Origin: Ensifer adhaerens | Lineage (GTDB): Bacteria; Pseudomonadota; Alphaproteobacteria; Rhizobiales; Rhizobiaceae | Length of the DNA: 64,000 nucleotides | Direction of reading: 5' to 3' | Assembly (NCBI RefSeq): GCF_028993555.1 | Contig: NZ_CP118610.1 | Span: forward strand, 620,001 to 684,000 | Made by a program: the position numbers and the translations under genes | The notes under the pieces: model-generated | What the model was told of the DNA's origin: nothing | Databases searched by the model: none | Seen by the model: the letters and a program-made list of their open reading frames with translations, nothing else | Part shown: one piece after another, positions 21,859 to 31,603 of the stretch | How the letters are laid out: the number at the start of each line of letters is the position of its first letter | Numbering within the stretch: the stretch's first letter is position 1

Positions 21859-22038
21859 TCAGCTCTGCCGTTCGAGCGTCTTTAGCGCCAACTGGGCCGC
21901 GGCCTGGGCTTGAAGCATCGACGTGAAATTGCCCTGGGCGGGATAGGTGACGCCGCGATACTTGATGACGAAGCACCATTTGCCGTTGATGCGTTTCTCG
22001 ACCTTCACGGTGGTTTCCGGTTGCTTGTCCGTGCTCAC
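21859..22038 (-). CDS. small protein with GTG start
   Basis: 59 residues, starting GTG with GGGAG 8 nt upstream. Composition is beta-strand-like (TTVKVEKRINGKWCFVIKYRG) followed by a helix rich in Ala and Gln (SMLQAQAAAQLALKTLERQ). That beta-helix pattern faintly resembles the C-terminal half of a dsRNA-binding fold, but it is too short to claim. Codon use is normal. Confidence 0.6.
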   Translation of the reverse strand: MSTDKQPETTVKVEKRINGKWCFVIKYRGVTYPAQGNFTSMLQAQAAAQLALKTLERQS

Positions 22039-22563
22039 CTTCTCGTCTCCCTGATTCGGCGCTTCGTTGCGCGAAAGTCGTCCAGATACGCCGGAGAGGT
22101 CGGTCCTGTCTATCGATACGCCGCAAAGATGGGGCGCTGTCTTGCGGAGGGGCCGAAAGCATTGCGTATGCCGGGCAGAAGTCTCGCTGCCGGTCCACGG
22201 TCAGGCGGACTGTCCCACAACGTCCAGAAACGGTGAAACAGCCCTATCGATCATCATGATCGACGCGCCAACTTACGAATGCGGCGACGGATGAAAAGGT
22301 GCGATCTGTGCGATTTCGGGTCAAGGTGAAGCGATTGCCCGTCCTGTCCCGTTTTGGGACGATGGCGATGCGGGAGGGGCCGGGAACCTCTCGAAGGTAA
22401 ACGCTTGGGGTGGTTCTCCAGATGCCGTCTCTGCTCGATTCCGGCCACTATGCACGACTTCATTGTTCACATGGAAACGACGTGTTCACGAAATGACGTC
22501 TTATCTGTGTGAACAATCCGGACGATATTTCCCTCAACACCAGCTCTTGCCCGAGAGGCTCAC
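22039..22563. other. 525-bp gap with an inverted repeat near its right end
   Basis: I find no convincing gene; short open frames on both strands lack ribosome sites and codon bias. The only structure I see is the inverted repeat at 22462-22517, listed separately. Confidence 0.45.
22462..22517. promoter_or_regulatory. 10-bp inverted repeat, possible operator
   Basis: ATTGTTCACA (22462-22471) and its exact complement TGTGAACAAT (22508-22517) flank 36 bp that include a further GTTCAC (about 22484). It lies 47 bp upstream of the ATG of a small membrane protein. Binding protein unknown. Confidence 0.45.
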
Positions 22564-22707
22564 ATGTTGAAGGAACCGATACTCACCTTTCGCGAGATCG
22601 CCATATGGACCGCCATACTTGGTAGCGTCGTCGGCTATCAGCTTTGGCAGCACGCCGAACCGGCGCCGTTGACGATGGTCCTCCCGGCGATCGAGCAGCA
22701 GCTTTGA
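22564..22707 (+). CDS. small membrane protein
   Basis: 47 residues with a single hydrophobic segment (EIAIWTAILGSVVGYQLWQ) after a short N-terminus, then a Pro/Ala tail. GAGAGG lies 6 nt before the ATG. Unknown function. Identified from ribosome site and frame only; it converges on the next small gene. Confidence 0.5.
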   Translation: MLKEPILTFREIAIWTAILGSVVGYQLWQHAEPAPLTMVLPAIEQQL

Positions 22708-22727
22708 TGACGAGCGCCGGCAGGAGG

Positions 22728-22922
22728 TCACTCCTCCGGCATTCCGTTGCGCCGGGCCGCCTGCAGCAGGTCGATTTCGCCGGCGACCGGACCGAACTGG
22801 TTCTCCAATCGCGCGGCTTCCTCCGCATCGAGCCGATACTTCCGGGCAAATGTTTCGATCGATACCATGCGCCCGCGAAAGCCCTTCTGCCTCGCGTCCT
22901 CGCCTTGATGTTCCGTTTTCAT
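22728..22922 (-). CDS. small hypothetical protein
   Basis: 64 residues, charged and helical (MVSIETFARKYRLDAEEAARLENQFG). GGGAGAAG precedes the ATG at 22922. It lies 139 bp downstream of cysN on the same strand, so it may be read through from that operon. A helix-turn-helix-like spacing is present, but no family is recognised. Confidence 0.6.
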   Translation of the reverse strand: MKTEHQGEDARQKGFRGRMVSIETFARKYRLDAEEAARLENQFGPVAGEIDLLQAARRNGMPEE

Positions 22923-23061
22923 GGTGCTTCTCCCATGCGTCAGGGAGATAGGGCGACGGACTTGTTTGCAAAGGCCCAAATCGACCGGTAGCGAGCATGA
23001 TATCCGCAACAAAAAAGGGGCTCTGGTCGGGCCCCTTTCTTGTTGTCTGCGCAGCTGTCGA

Positions 23062-24567
23062 TCAGCCGTCGATATCGTCGATGATCTCGACCGCCTTGCC
23101 GGCACTGACGCGTCGGACTTCGGCCTCCTCGCGGCGGCCCGCGAAGAGTTCGGTCGCCATCAGCTGGTCGGCGAGGTCGGCCGGCAGCGAGAGGATGACG
23201 CGTGCATCTTCCGTATGGATGCCGCCGAGCGCCGAGCGCTTGGCTGTGATCATGCCTCCGGCCACCGTGTTGTTGGTGTCCGGGTCGATCAGGATGAAGG
23301 CGCCGGTGGTGCGGTTCTGCTCGTAGGTGTCGAAGACTGCCTGTTCGTCGAAGGCGAGGTGCACCTTGCCGATCGCGTTCATCGGCAGCTGCTCGGCATG
23401 GTTCCACTTGCCGGTCTGGAGATCAAGCTGGCTTACCGGCTGGATCTGGACGCGCTGGCGGCGGCTGCCGCTCTTCAGCCAGTAGCGTTTGCCCGGCTGA
23501 ATGCCCTCGGGCTGCAGCGCGACGAGTTGCGCGTCGAAGGAGAGGCCGGTGAGCGGCTGGCTGTCGATGGCCACGATCATGTCGCCACGCGACACGTCCA
23601 CCTGCCGGTCGAGCACGAGCGTGATCGCGTCACCGGCGACCGCGGCGTTACGCACGAGGTCGAAGGTGACGATCTTGGTGACATTGGCGACCATGCCGGA
23701 GGGCAGGATCACGACGCTGTCGCCGGGCTTCACCGAGCCGCCGGCAACCGTGCCCTGATAACCGCGGAAGCTTTCGCCGGGGCGCGAGACGCGCTGTACC
23801 GGCAGACGGAAGCCGACGGTCTGGGCCGAACGGGTGGTTGCCAGTTCGAGCACCTCGATCAGCGTCGGGCCATCGTACCAGGGCATGGAGGCACGGCCGT
23901 CATAGACGACGTTTTCGCCCTTCAGCGCCGAGACCGGAATGGCGGTGACCTGGCGCACGCCAAGAGACAGCGCCAGTTCCCGGAACTCGTGGTTGATCTC
24001 CTCGAAGCGGGCGCGGTCGTAGTCGGTGAGGTCGATCTTGTTGACCGCCAGCACGAACTGCTTGATGCCCATCAGCGTCGCGATCGTCGCATGCCGGCGG
24101 GTCTGTTCGAGCAGGCCGACGCGGGCGTCGACGAGCAGCACGGCGAGATCGGCCGTCGAGGCGCCGGTCGCCATGTTACGGGTATACTGCTCATGGCCGG
24201 GCGTGTCGGCGACAATGAACGAGCGCTTGTCGGTCGAGAAATAGCGATAGGCGACATCGATGGTGATGCCCTGTTCGCGCTCGGCCTGCAGGCCGTCGAG
24301 CAGCAGCGCGAAATCGGGCAGGCCGAGGTCGTTCTGCTTGCCGTTGGAATCGCGCTGAAGCGTCGCCGCCTGGTCTTCCTTGACCGCCTTGGTATCCCAG
24401 AGCAGGCGACCGATCAGCGTCGACTTGCCGTCATCGACCGAGCCGCAGGTGATGAGGCGAAGCGGGCGGCTGTCACGCGTGGCGCGCGCCGGCTCCTGCG
24501 CCGGAAAGGCGAGAACCTCGCCGGCTGCAACGTGCTCAACGGCATTCGCGGTTGCGGGTGCGGTCAT
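23062..24567 (-). CDS. cysN: sulfate adenylyltransferase subunit 1 (CysN)
   Basis: GTPase subunit of ATP sulfurylase, driving formation of APS from sulfate and ATP. 501 residues. EF-Tu-like GTPase motifs: GSVDDGKST, DTPGHEQY and NKIDLTD, followed by beta-barrel domains. It ends after those domains, so there is no fused APS kinase as in NodQ/CysNC. Its ATG overlaps the cysD stop by one base (TGATG), indicating coupled translation. Last gene of cysH-cysD-cysN. Confidence 0.97.
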   Translation of the reverse strand: MTAPATANAVEHVAAGEVLAFPAQEPARATRDSRPLRLITCGSVDDGKSTLIGRLLWDTKAVKEDQAATLQRDSNGKQNDLGLPDFALLLDGLQAEREQGITIDVAYRYFSTDKRSFIVADTPGHEQYTRNMATGASTADLAVLLVDARVGLLEQTRRHATIATLMGIKQFVLAVNKIDLTDYDRARFEEINHEFRELALSLGVRQVTAIPVSALKGENVVYDGRASMPWYDGPTLIEVLELATTRSAQTVGFRLPVQRVSRPGESFRGYQGTVAGGSVKPGDSVVILPSGMVANVTKIVTFDLVRNAAVAGDAITLVLDRQVDVSRGDMIVAIDSQPLTGLSFDAQLVALQPEGIQPGKRYWLKSGSRRQRVQIQPVSQLDLQTGKWNHAEQLPMNAIGKVHLAFDEQAVFDTYEQNRTTGAFILIDPDTNNTVAGGMITAKRSALGGIHTEDARVILSLPADLADQLMATELFAGRREEAEVRRVSAGKAVEIIDDIDG

Positions 24568-25520
24568 CAGAAATATCCTTCGCGTTTCTTCTTTTCCATC
24601 GAGCCGGACTGGTCGCGGTCGATGGCGCGGCCCTGGCGTTCGGAAACGGTCGCGGTTTCGAGTTCGGAAATGATGTCGTCAAGCGTCGTTGCCTTCGAGC
24701 GGATGGCGCCGGTCAGCGGGAAGCAGCCGAGCGTGCGGAAGCGGATCACTTCCTCGCGCTTGGTTTCGCCCGGCAGCAGTTCGAGTCGCGGATCCTCGGC
24801 CAGGATCATCATGCCGTCGCGTTCGACGATCGGGCGCTTCTCAGCAAAGTAGAGCGGCACGATCGGGATATCTTCTGCCTGGATGTAGCGCCAGATGTCG
24901 ACTTCGGTCCAGTTCGACAGCGGGAAGGCGCGCACGCTTTCGCCCTTGCGGATCATGCCGTTATAGACGTTCCAGAGTTCCGGGCGCTGGTTGCGCGGAT
25001 CCCAGCGATGGTCTGGCGTGCGGAACGAGTAGATGCGCTCCTTGGCGCGGCTGGCCTCTTCGTCGCGGCGCGCGCCGCCGAAGGCCGCATCGAACTGGCC
25101 GGCGTCGAGCGCCTGGCGTAGCGCCTCGGTCTTCATGATGTCGGTGTAGAGCGCCGAACCGTGGGTGAACGGCGTGACGTTCTCGGCCGCACCGCGCGGA
25201 TTGACGTGCTCGATCAGATCGAGGTCGTAGCGCTCGACGATCTCGTTGCGAAACGCGATCATCTCGGCAAACTTCCAGCCCGTGTTGACGTGCAGCAGCG
25301 GGAAGGGCACACGGCCGGGGTAGAAGGCCTTGCGCGCCAGATGCAGCAGCACCGAGGAGTCCTTGCCGATCGAATAGAGCATGACCGGGCGCTCGAACTC
25401 GGCGGCCACTTCACGGAAGATGTGGATCGCTTCGTTTTCCAGCGCCTTCAGGTGCGGATCGAGCGGCGGTTTGGCGCTCTGCGGATTGTGCAGTTCCGTT
25501 TCCGGATGGTTATGGGGCAT
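24567..25520 (-). CDS. cysD: sulfate adenylyltransferase subunit 2 (CysD)
   Basis: Catalytic subunit of ATP sulfurylase; transfers AMP from ATP to sulfate. 317 residues, usual length. PP-loop motif SIGKDSS (residues 50-56), then [29 protein letters not shown] and a C-terminal [10 protein letters not shown]. Sits 44 bp downstream of cysH and overlaps cysN. Confidence 0.97.
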   Translation of the reverse strand: MPHNHPETELHNPQSAKPPLDPHLKALENEAIHIFREVAAEFERPVMLYSIGKDSSVLLHLARKAFYPGRVPFPLLHVNTGWKFAEMIAFRNEIVERYDLDLIEHVNPRGAAENVTPFTHGSALYTDIMKTEALRQALDAGQFDAAFGGARRDEEASRAKERIYSFRTPDHRWDPRNQRPELWNVYNGMIRKGESVRAFPLSNWTEVDIWRYIQAEDIPIVPLYFAEKRPIVERDGMMILAEDPRLELLPGETKREEVIRFRTLGCFPLTGAIRSKATTLDDIISELETATVSERQGRAIDRDQSGSMEKKKREGYF

Positions 25521-25564
25521 TTCAGTCTCCGGGAGGATTTGTCTTCAGAAGAGTGCGCCAGCCC

Positions 25565-26323
25565 TCAGGCGGCGCTGCTCGAATTCGGGATGATGGAACT
25601 CGCGGCGGTCTCCGGAACGTGCAGACCACATTCGCGCTTCTCGTCGTTCTCCCACCACCAGCGGCCGGCACGCTCCGGCTCGCCGGGCTTGATGGCACGG
25701 GTGCAGGGCTCGCAGCCGATCGACGGGTAACCGCGGGCATGCAGCGGGTTGACCGGAACGGCATGGGCGGCGACGTAAGCGCGGATGGTCTCGATGTCCC
25801 AGTCCGCAAGCGGGTTGATCTTGATGAGGCCGCGCTCGAGATCCGCCTCGGCGAAGGGTGTCGATGCACGGTTGCCGGACTGGCCGCGGCGCAGACCGGT
25901 GACCCAGAAGGTTGCCCCTTCGAGTGCGCGCGCAAGCGGCTTCAGCTTGCGCACGTCACAACAGGCATGCCGGGCTTCGACGCTCTCATAGAAACCGTTG
26001 AGACCGTAGCGCGCCGCATACGCGTCGATGTCGGCCTGTTGCGGATAGTATCTCTTGATCAGGATGCCGTATGCCTCTTCGGTCTTGTCTATGAGGGCAA
26101 CGGTTTCGTTGAAGAGCCGCCCGGTTTCAAGCGTCGCGACATCGACGGAAAGCTTGTTCTGGCCGATGACCGCGGTGATCACCTGGTCTTCGATGCCGAG
26201 TGAGGTCGTAAAGACCGCGGGCCCTGCAAGGCTTGCCACATACGCCAGTCGTCCGGCAAGGTCCAGACCCTCCAGCGTCTCGTTCAGTGTCTTGGCAGTG
26301 GCTTCGAGGGATGACGTTGTCAT
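25565..26323 (-). CDS. cysH: adenylyl-sulfate (APS) reductase CysH
   Basis: Reduces APS to sulfite in assimilatory sulfate reduction. 252 residues from MTTSSLEAT; Met at 26365 is a possible alternative. It has the Cys-Cys (ACCDVRK) and CEPC pairs that bind a [4Fe-4S] cluster, and the C-terminal catalytic Cys in ECGLH. These mark it as an APS reductase rather than the PAPS-type enzyme, agreeing with the lack of an APS kinase in CysN. First gene of the operon; a palindrome lies upstream. Confidence 0.95.
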   Translation of the reverse strand: MTTSSLEATAKTLNETLEGLDLAGRLAYVASLAGPAVFTTSLGIEDQVITAVIGQNKLSVDVATLETGRLFNETVALIDKTEEAYGILIKRYYPQQADIDAYAARYGLNGFYESVEARHACCDVRKLKPLARALEGATFWVTGLRRGQSGNRASTPFAEADLERGLIKINPLADWDIETIRAYVAAHAVPVNPLHARGYPSIGCEPCTRAIKPGEPERAGRWWWENDEKRECGLHVPETAASSIIPNSSSAA

Positions 26324-26458
26324 GTCTGCGTCCTGTTCCAACTGGGTCGGAATATCGCAGTGCAAGGCGACAATGGACAGAAATAGCGGTTTCTAATGCT
26401 GTTTGTTTGGAGCAAATCTGCCTCTCAGAACGAAAGGCAGCGAAAAACCGAATATAGA

Positions 26459-26473
26459 CTAGTAAATTACTAG
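26459..26473. promoter_or_regulatory. palindrome upstream of the cys operon
   Basis: CTAGTAA-A-TTACTAG: perfect 7-bp arms around one base, 136 bp before the cysH ATG in an A/T-rich patch. Likely operator of a sulfur regulator; regulator identity unknown. Confidence 0.55.
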
Positions 26474-26523
26474 ATTTTATACTTTAATCGCGCCTGTAGA
26501 CTCCGTTTAGCAGGAAAAGACGG

Positions 26524-26557
26524 GAAAGGGCACGCTCCAGACGGTCCGCGCCCTTTC
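26524..26557 (-). terminator. terminator-like hairpin after the chemotaxis receptor gene
   Basis: GAAAGGGC and GCCCTTTC arms (8 bp, with further pairing inside) lie 12 nt after the receptor stop. T-runs are short on both sides. Confidence 0.6.
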
Positions 26558-26568
26558 TGCGTTGATCG

Positions 26569-28482
26569 TCAAAACTCCGCCCAGCCGTCCTCCTGTGGCT
26601 GGGGAGCACTGCGATAGGCGGTGGCGAGCTTGCGGCTCAAGGCGCGTGCGGGCGAGGCGGCAGCAGTTTCCCGGGCCGTGCTTGCCACGAGGCGGGGTGC
26701 CGCCGAAGAACCGTTGCCGGTCTTGAAGCGCATCAGCAGATCGTTGAGCGCGCCAGCCTCGCGGGCGAGGCTGTGGCTCGCGGCGGTCGATTGTTCGACC
26801 ATCGCCGCGTTCTGCTGTGTTCCCTGGTCGATTGCATTCACCGCGGTGTTGATCTGCTGGATGCCGGCGGCCTGTTCGCGGGCGCTTTCGACGATCGCGG
26901 TCACATGGCTGCTGATCTCCTTGACCTCGGTGATGATGTTTTCGAGCGCCGTACCGGTTTCTCGCACCAGGGTGACGCCGGATTTCACCTGCTGCCCTGA
27001 GGTGGCGATCAGCACCTTGATCTCCTTGGCGGCCTGTGCCGAGCGCTGCGCGAGCTCACGCACCTCCTGGGCGACGACGGCAAAGCCCTTGCCCGCTTCA
27101 CCGGCCCGCGCTGCCTCGACGCCGGCATTGAGCGCCAGAAGGTTCGTCTGGAAGGCAATGTCGTCGATCACGCCGATGATGCTGGAGATCTCCCGTGAAG
27201 AAGCTTCGATGCCGCTCATGGCGGTGACGGCCTTCCCGACGATCTCGCCGGATTTCTCGGCAGCACCACGGGCGCGCGTTACCAACGTGCCAGCCTCTTC
27301 CGCCCTCCGGCTGGCGTCCGCCACCGTGGTTGCGATTTGATCAAGTGCCGCGGCCGTTTCCTCGACCGAAGCTGCCTGCTGTTCCGTGCGCCTGGAGAGG
27401 TCACCGGCGGCAGAGCGGATCTCGCCGGCTCCGGCGTTGATGCTGCGGGCGTTCTCGCCGACGGAGCGTAGCGCATCTTCGAGATTGGCGACGGAGCTAT
27501 TGAAGTTTGTGCGGAGGGCGTCGAGCCGTTCGACAAGCGGCGTATCAATTCTGAAGGTGAGGTCGCCTTCCGCCAGCCGGTCGAGACCGGAGCCGAGGGC
27601 GCTGACGGCCGTCTGGATCTCGGCAGCTTCCTTGGCCTTCTGCGCCTCACGCTGCTCGCGTTCGCGTTCGGAGAGCGTTCGACCCGCCTCCGCTTCCTGC
27701 TCGAGCCGCTGGCGTTCCAGCGCGTTGTCGCGGAAGACGGCAACGGCGCCGGCCATCTGGCCGATTTCGTCCCGGCGTTTCTCTCCGAAGATCTCGGCCT
27801 TGAGATTGCCGATGGCGAGCTGGCGCATGGCCTCGCGCAGCCTCGTCAGTGGTGTGAGGAGACCTGCGATGACAAACCACACAGTCGCTGCCAGGATCAT
27901 CAGGGCGAAGCCGGCTATGACCGTTTGCCAGAGCGTCAGCTTGTCCCTCTCGGCTTTGGCAGCTTCGAGTTCGCCGTTGGCTTCGGAAAGCTGCAGCTTG
28001 ATCAGTTCGCTGATCGGTGCCGCGAGAGGGTCGACGGAGGCGTAGAGCCTGGTATCGACGAAACGCTCGAGTTCCGTCTTGTCCTCGCGTTCCATGATTT
28101 CAACAAGCTTACGGATCGAGGTGTCGCTTGCCACGCGCGCCTTGTCGAAGATCTCCGTGAGCTTCTTTTCCTCAGGCGTGAGTCGGGTCGCCTCATAGGT
28201 GCGCCAGCGCGTGTCGATGGTGGCAAGGGCAGTATTGATCGCTTGGCTGCCTGCCGCCCAGCCGAGCGCGCCGCTTCGAACCTTGTGGGTCGTGTCGACG
28301 ATCTCGACCGCATACATGTCGGAGACCGTTTTGAGATGATCGACGGGCAGCAAACGGTCCGCGACGATCGATTCGGTGCGCTTGGAGATTGATGTCATCG
28401 CATTGAAGGCCGTGATGATCATGACCAGCATGGCGACGGCGAGCAGGGACAAGCACACGAGCAGGCGTGCCTTGATTGTCAT
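26569..28482 (-). CDS. methyl-accepting chemotaxis protein
   Basis: 637 residues from MTIKARLL (GGAG upstream; a longer frame is open but lacks a site). Two membrane segments: about 6-28 and 205-230. The periplasmic loop looks like a four-helix-bundle sensor. HAMP regions follow and the signalling hairpin is complete ([37 protein letters not shown]). The C-terminus ends GWAEF, a W-x-x-F pentapeptide of the kind that tethers CheR/CheB, so this is a self-adapting receptor. Ligand unknown. Confidence 0.95.
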   Translation of the reverse strand: MTIKARLLVCLSLLAVAMLVMIITAFNAMTSISKRTESIVADRLLPVDHLKTVSDMYAVEIVDTTHKVRSGALGWAAGSQAINTALATIDTRWRTYEATRLTPEEKKLTEIFDKARVASDTSIRKLVEIMEREDKTELERFVDTRLYASVDPLAAPISELIKLQLSEANGELEAAKAERDKLTLWQTVIAGFALMILAATVWFVIAGLLTPLTRLREAMRQLAIGNLKAEIFGEKRRDEIGQMAGAVAVFRDNALERQRLEQEAEAGRTLSEREREQREAQKAKEAAEIQTAVSALGSGLDRLAEGDLTFRIDTPLVERLDALRTNFNSSVANLEDALRSVGENARSINAGAGEIRSAAGDLSRRTEQQAASVEETAAALDQIATTVADASRRAEEAGTLVTRARGAAEKSGEIVGKAVTAMSGIEASSREISSIIGVIDDIAFQTNLLALNAGVEAARAGEAGKGFAVVAQEVRELAQRSAQAAKEIKVLIATSGQQVKSGVTLVRETGTALENIITEVKEISSHVTAIVESAREQAAGIQQINTAVNAIDQGTQQNAAMVEQSTAASHSLAREAGALNDLLMRFKTGNGSSAAPRLVASTARETAAASPARALSRKLATAYRSAPQPQEDGWAEF

Positions 28483-28865
28483 GGGTAACGCTCCGCGGTT
28501 GCCCGCAAGGCAAATCATCCTCGGCCGGTGACCGCGGACAGGGCCGCAAGGACATCGGGAAGCGAGCTCGCCTTGGCAGGGGAGTGATGACGATGATGGG
28601 ATGGAGCACGCGATATCTCGCGGCGAAACTGCCGTCATGGCACGTTCGCCCAGCGTTCACTCCGTCTCATCTAGACATAACAACCGGAGATTAAGAATGG
28701 CTAAATTTTAAGCTGTTGAACAATATTAGCGCAACCAGTGGTCTTCGCAACCACAGGCGGCAGCCGAGCGGCGGTGCTCAAGAAGTGTTGAAGACAGTGT
28801 CCTTCCGCAAAAGGCTCTTCGGGTGCAAGCTGCGGCGTCTCCAGAAAAGGCGAAGGAATAGGCAG
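28483..28865. other. intergenic, no gene seen
   Basis: 383 bp between divergent genes. An A/T-rich stretch at about 28672-28735 probably holds promoters. No repeat or RNA gene recognised. Confidence 0.4.
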
Positions 28866-29255
28866 ATGTTGACAGCCATTTCACGCCGCGGCCTTGCGGC
28901 AGCGATTGCCGTCGCACTCCTGGCCACCGGTGCCTCTGCCCACCACGGCTGGTCCTGGGCGGAGGCCGACCAGATCGAGCTCAAGGGTACGATTCGAGAG
29001 ATCTCTATGGCGCCGCCGCACCCGACGCTCGAGGTCGAGACTGCAGCGGACGGGATGTGGCATGTCGAACTCGGCAATCCGCGCCAGACCGAGCGCTCGG
29101 GATTTGTCGACGGCACGGCCAAAGTTGGCGACGCCGTCATCGTTCTCGGCAACCGCTCGCTCGACCCGAACGAAAAACGCATGAAGGCCGTGCGCATCAC
29201 CGTTGCCGGCAAGGTCTATGACATCTATCCGGAACGCATCCGAGCCGGTGGATGA
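28866..29255 (+). CDS. DUF6152 exported protein
   Basis: 129 residues: signal peptide ending GASA, then a mature domain beginning HHGWSWAEADQIELKG, the typical DUF6152 opening, with WHVELGNPRQTERSGF and DAVIVLGNRS. Probably periplasmic and metal- or small-molecule-linked by its HH motif, but function is unknown. Its stop overlaps the start of the next membrane protein gene (ATGA). The start at 28866 has a GGAATAGG site; an upstream frame is open but unlikely. Confidence 0.8.
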   Translation: MLTAISRRGLAAAIAVALLATGASAHHGWSWAEADQIELKGTIREISMAPPHPTLEVETAADGMWHVELGNPRQTERSGFVDGTAKVGDAVIVLGNRSLDPNEKRMKAVRITVAGKVYDIYPERIRAGG

Positions 29256-29734
29256 GCGGATCAGAGTTCGTCGAATGGATCGCAAGCTTGCCGGTCGGCG
29301 TAGCGCTCCGGCGTTCGGCGCTCCTTTATCTTCTGATCAACGCGGCCCATATCCTGGCGATCGGGCTGCTGATCGGCGCGATCGTGCCGCTTGATCTGAG
29401 GCTGCTGGGTCTCGTCGGCAACGCACCGATTGCGGTGGTCGGACCATACCTGTCGCGGGCCGCGGCCGTCGGCCTCGCGCTGGCCATTGTCACTGGCCTT
29501 TGCCTATTTAGCGTCAGGCCTGCGGCCTATCTCGGCAATCCTGCTTTCCTGACCAAGCTCGCGCTTCTGGCGCTCGGTGTTCTCAACGCTCTGTCGGTAC
29601 GCGTGAGCACGGCCTGGTCACAGGCCGTCGCTAGTGGAGCAACGTTGCTACGCCTGCGGATCCAGGCCTTGGCGTCGTTGATCCTATGGCTTGGCGCGTT
29701 GCTCGCCGGCCGCTGGATCGGCTTCGTCGCTTAG
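29252..29734 (+). CDS. integral membrane protein (DUF6644/DUF2214-like)
   Basis: 160 residues, mostly hydrophobic with four membrane segments and a conserved HILAIGLLIGAIVPLDLRLLGL segment. It is translationally coupled to the DUF6152 gene (ATGA overlap), a pairing I recall from other proteobacteria. Function unknown. Converges on betA with 2 bp between stops. Confidence 0.82.
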   Translation: MSGSEFVEWIASLPVGVALRRSALLYLLINAAHILAIGLLIGAIVPLDLRLLGLVGNAPIAVVGPYLSRAAAVGLALAIVTGLCLFSVRPAAYLGNPAFLTKLALLALGVLNALSVRVSTAWSQAVASGATLLRLRIQALASLILWLGALLAGRWIGFVA

Positions 29735-29736
29735 GC

Positions 29737-31386
29737 TTACCGGTCGCTGACTTGCCAGCGCGGATTGATCCACGGCTCCTGGTTGGAGCGCGCCAGCGAC
29801 TGCTTGCCGAGAATGTGGTCGGCCGCCTTTTCACCGGTCATGATCGAGGGGCTGTTGAGGTTGCCGTAGGTCACGTGCGGGAAGATCGAGCTGTCGGCGA
29901 CACGCAACCCATCGACGCCGATGACGCGGGTTTCCGGATCGACGACCGCCATCGGATCGTCCTTGGCGCCCATCTTGCAGGTGCCACAGGGGTGATAGGC
30001 GCTCTCCAGGTGTTCGCGCAGGAAGGCGTCGATCTCTTCGTCCGACTGCACTTTTTCGCCCGGCTGGATCTCCGGGCCGCGATAGTGGTCGAAGGCCTTC
30101 TGGCTGAAGATCTCGCGCGTGAGGCGTACGCAATGGCGGAATTTCTCCCAGTCTTCCGGATGGCTCATATAGTTGAAGCGGATGACCGGGTCGGCCATCG
30201 GGTCGGAAGAGCGCAGCGTGACGTTGCCGCGCGACTTGGAAAGATTGTAGCCGACATGCACCTGGAAGCCGTGCGTATTGGCGGCCGCCTTGCCGTCATA
30301 GCTGATCGCCACCGGCAGGAAGTGATACTGGATATCAGGCTGCTTGACGCCGGCAGCCGAGCGCAGGAAGGCGCAGGCCTCGAACTGGTTGGAGATGCCG
30401 AGGCCCTTCTTGAAGAACAGCCATTGCGCGCCGGCAACACCCTGCCAGAACCAGGGCAGCCAGGAATAGAGCGACACCGGCTTGGTCGAGACCTGCTGGA
30501 AATAGAACTCCATATGGTCCTGGAGGTTCTGCCCGACACCCGGCCGATCGACCTTAACCTCGATCCCCATGTCCTTCAGGTGCCCGCCCGGGCCAATGCC
30601 GGAGAGCATCAGCAGCTTCGGCGAATTGAACGACGACGCCGAGACGACCACTTCGCGGTTCGCCTTGACGATCTCGATCTTGCCGCCGCGCTCGATCTCG
30701 ACGCCGGTCGCCCGGCCGTTTTCGATGATGATCCGGCGGGCGAAGCAGCGCACCAGCGAGACGTTCTGACGCTTCATCGCCGGCTTCAGATAGGCGTTGG
30801 CCGCCGACCAGCGCCGGCCCTGCCAGACGGTCTGCTCCATCAGGCCGAAGCCTTCCTGCTTTGAGCCGTTGTAGTCGTTGGTGGCTTCGAAGCCAGCCTG
30901 CTTTCCCGCCTCGATGAAAGCGTGGAACAGCGGATTGTGAACCGGGCCACGCTTGACGTGCAGCGGACCATCGGTGCCGCGCCATCCGGCTTCGCCGCCC
31001 TGCGAATTTTCCATGCGCTTGAAATAGGGAAGCACGTCGGAATAGGCCCAGCCGCGTGCACCAAGCTCCTCCCAGCGATTGAAGTCCTCCGCATGCCCGC
31101 GCACATAGACGAGGCCGTTGATCGAGGAGGAGCCGCCAATGACCTTGCCGCGTGGCGCGGTGATGCGCCGGTTGTTGAGGTTCGGCTCGGGCTCGGAAAG
31201 ATAGCCCCAGTTGTAGCGCTTCATGCTCATCGGCCAGGCAAGCGCTGCCGGCATCTGGATGAAGGGGCCGGCATCCGTCCCGCCATACTCGAGCACCATG
31301 ACGGTGTTCTTGCCGTCCTCCGAGAGGCGATAGGCGAGCGCCGAACCGGCCGAGCCGGAGCCGATGATGATGTAATCTGCCTGCAT
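29737..31386 (-). CDS. betA: choline dehydrogenase BetA
   Basis: GMC-family flavoenzyme that oxidises choline to betaine aldehyde, and on to glycine betaine, at the membrane. 549 residues. FAD-binding GSGSAGS (9-15), GMC signatures ([38 protein letters not shown]) and catalytic His465 in [12 protein letters not shown]. Last gene of betI-betC-betB-betA, separated from betB by a 217-bp gap that carries a repeat element, so its expression may be partly uncoupled. Confidence 0.97.
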   Translation of the reverse strand: MQADYIIIGSGSAGSALAYRLSEDGKNTVMVLEYGGTDAGPFIQMPAALAWPMSMKRYNWGYLSEPEPNLNNRRITAPRGKVIGGSSSINGLVYVRGHAEDFNRWEELGARGWAYSDVLPYFKRMENSQGGEAGWRGTDGPLHVKRGPVHNPLFHAFIEAGKQAGFEATNDYNGSKQEGFGLMEQTVWQGRRWSAANAYLKPAMKRQNVSLVRCFARRIIIENGRATGVEIERGGKIEIVKANREVVVSASSFNSPKLLMLSGIGPGGHLKDMGIEVKVDRPGVGQNLQDHMEFYFQQVSTKPVSLYSWLPWFWQGVAGAQWLFFKKGLGISNQFEACAFLRSAAGVKQPDIQYHFLPVAISYDGKAAANTHGFQVHVGYNLSKSRGNVTLRSSDPMADPVIRFNYMSHPEDWEKFRHCVRLTREIFSQKAFDHYRGPEIQPGEKVQSDEEIDAFLREHLESAYHPCGTCKMGAKDDPMAVVDPETRVIGVDGLRVADSSIFPHVTYGNLNSPSIMTGEKAADHILGKQSLARSNQEPWINPRWQVSDR

Positions 31387-31450
31387 AAGCGTGGTCTTTC
31401 TTCTAGCGTCTCTCGTTCGACCTATCTGGCGCTATCCCCCACGTTCCGGT

Positions 31451-31565
31451 GCTTGTCACAGGAATCCAGCCAAGCGACGTCTGTCGCTTGAAGACTCTTG
31501 TGCGCCACCGACGTGGCGCTGCTGGATCCCCGGAACTCGCTACGCTCGCCCGAGGATGAGGGGGT
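31451..31565. repeat. RIME-like intergenic mosaic element between betB and betA
   Basis: Imperfect palindrome: arms near 31457-31480 (GGAATCCAGCCAAGCGACGTC) and 31510-31533 (GACGTGGCGCTGCTGGATCC) are largely complementary. The right end GCCCGAGGATGAGG resembles the ends of Rhizobium/Sinorhizobium intergenic elements. No coding capacity. Confidence 0.55.
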
Positions 31566-31603
31566 GGCAAACCGCCGTGTCTCTACGAACGGCAGCCTCA
31601 ATC

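Noticed and set aside
22254..22463. 69-codon leftward ORF in the gap after the 59-residue protein
   Set aside because: Arg/His-rich composition, no ribosome site and no recognisable family.
22921..24852. Long rightward frame (643 codons) opposite cysN and part of cysD
   Set aside because: Antisense shadow of the well-supported cysN/cysD frames.
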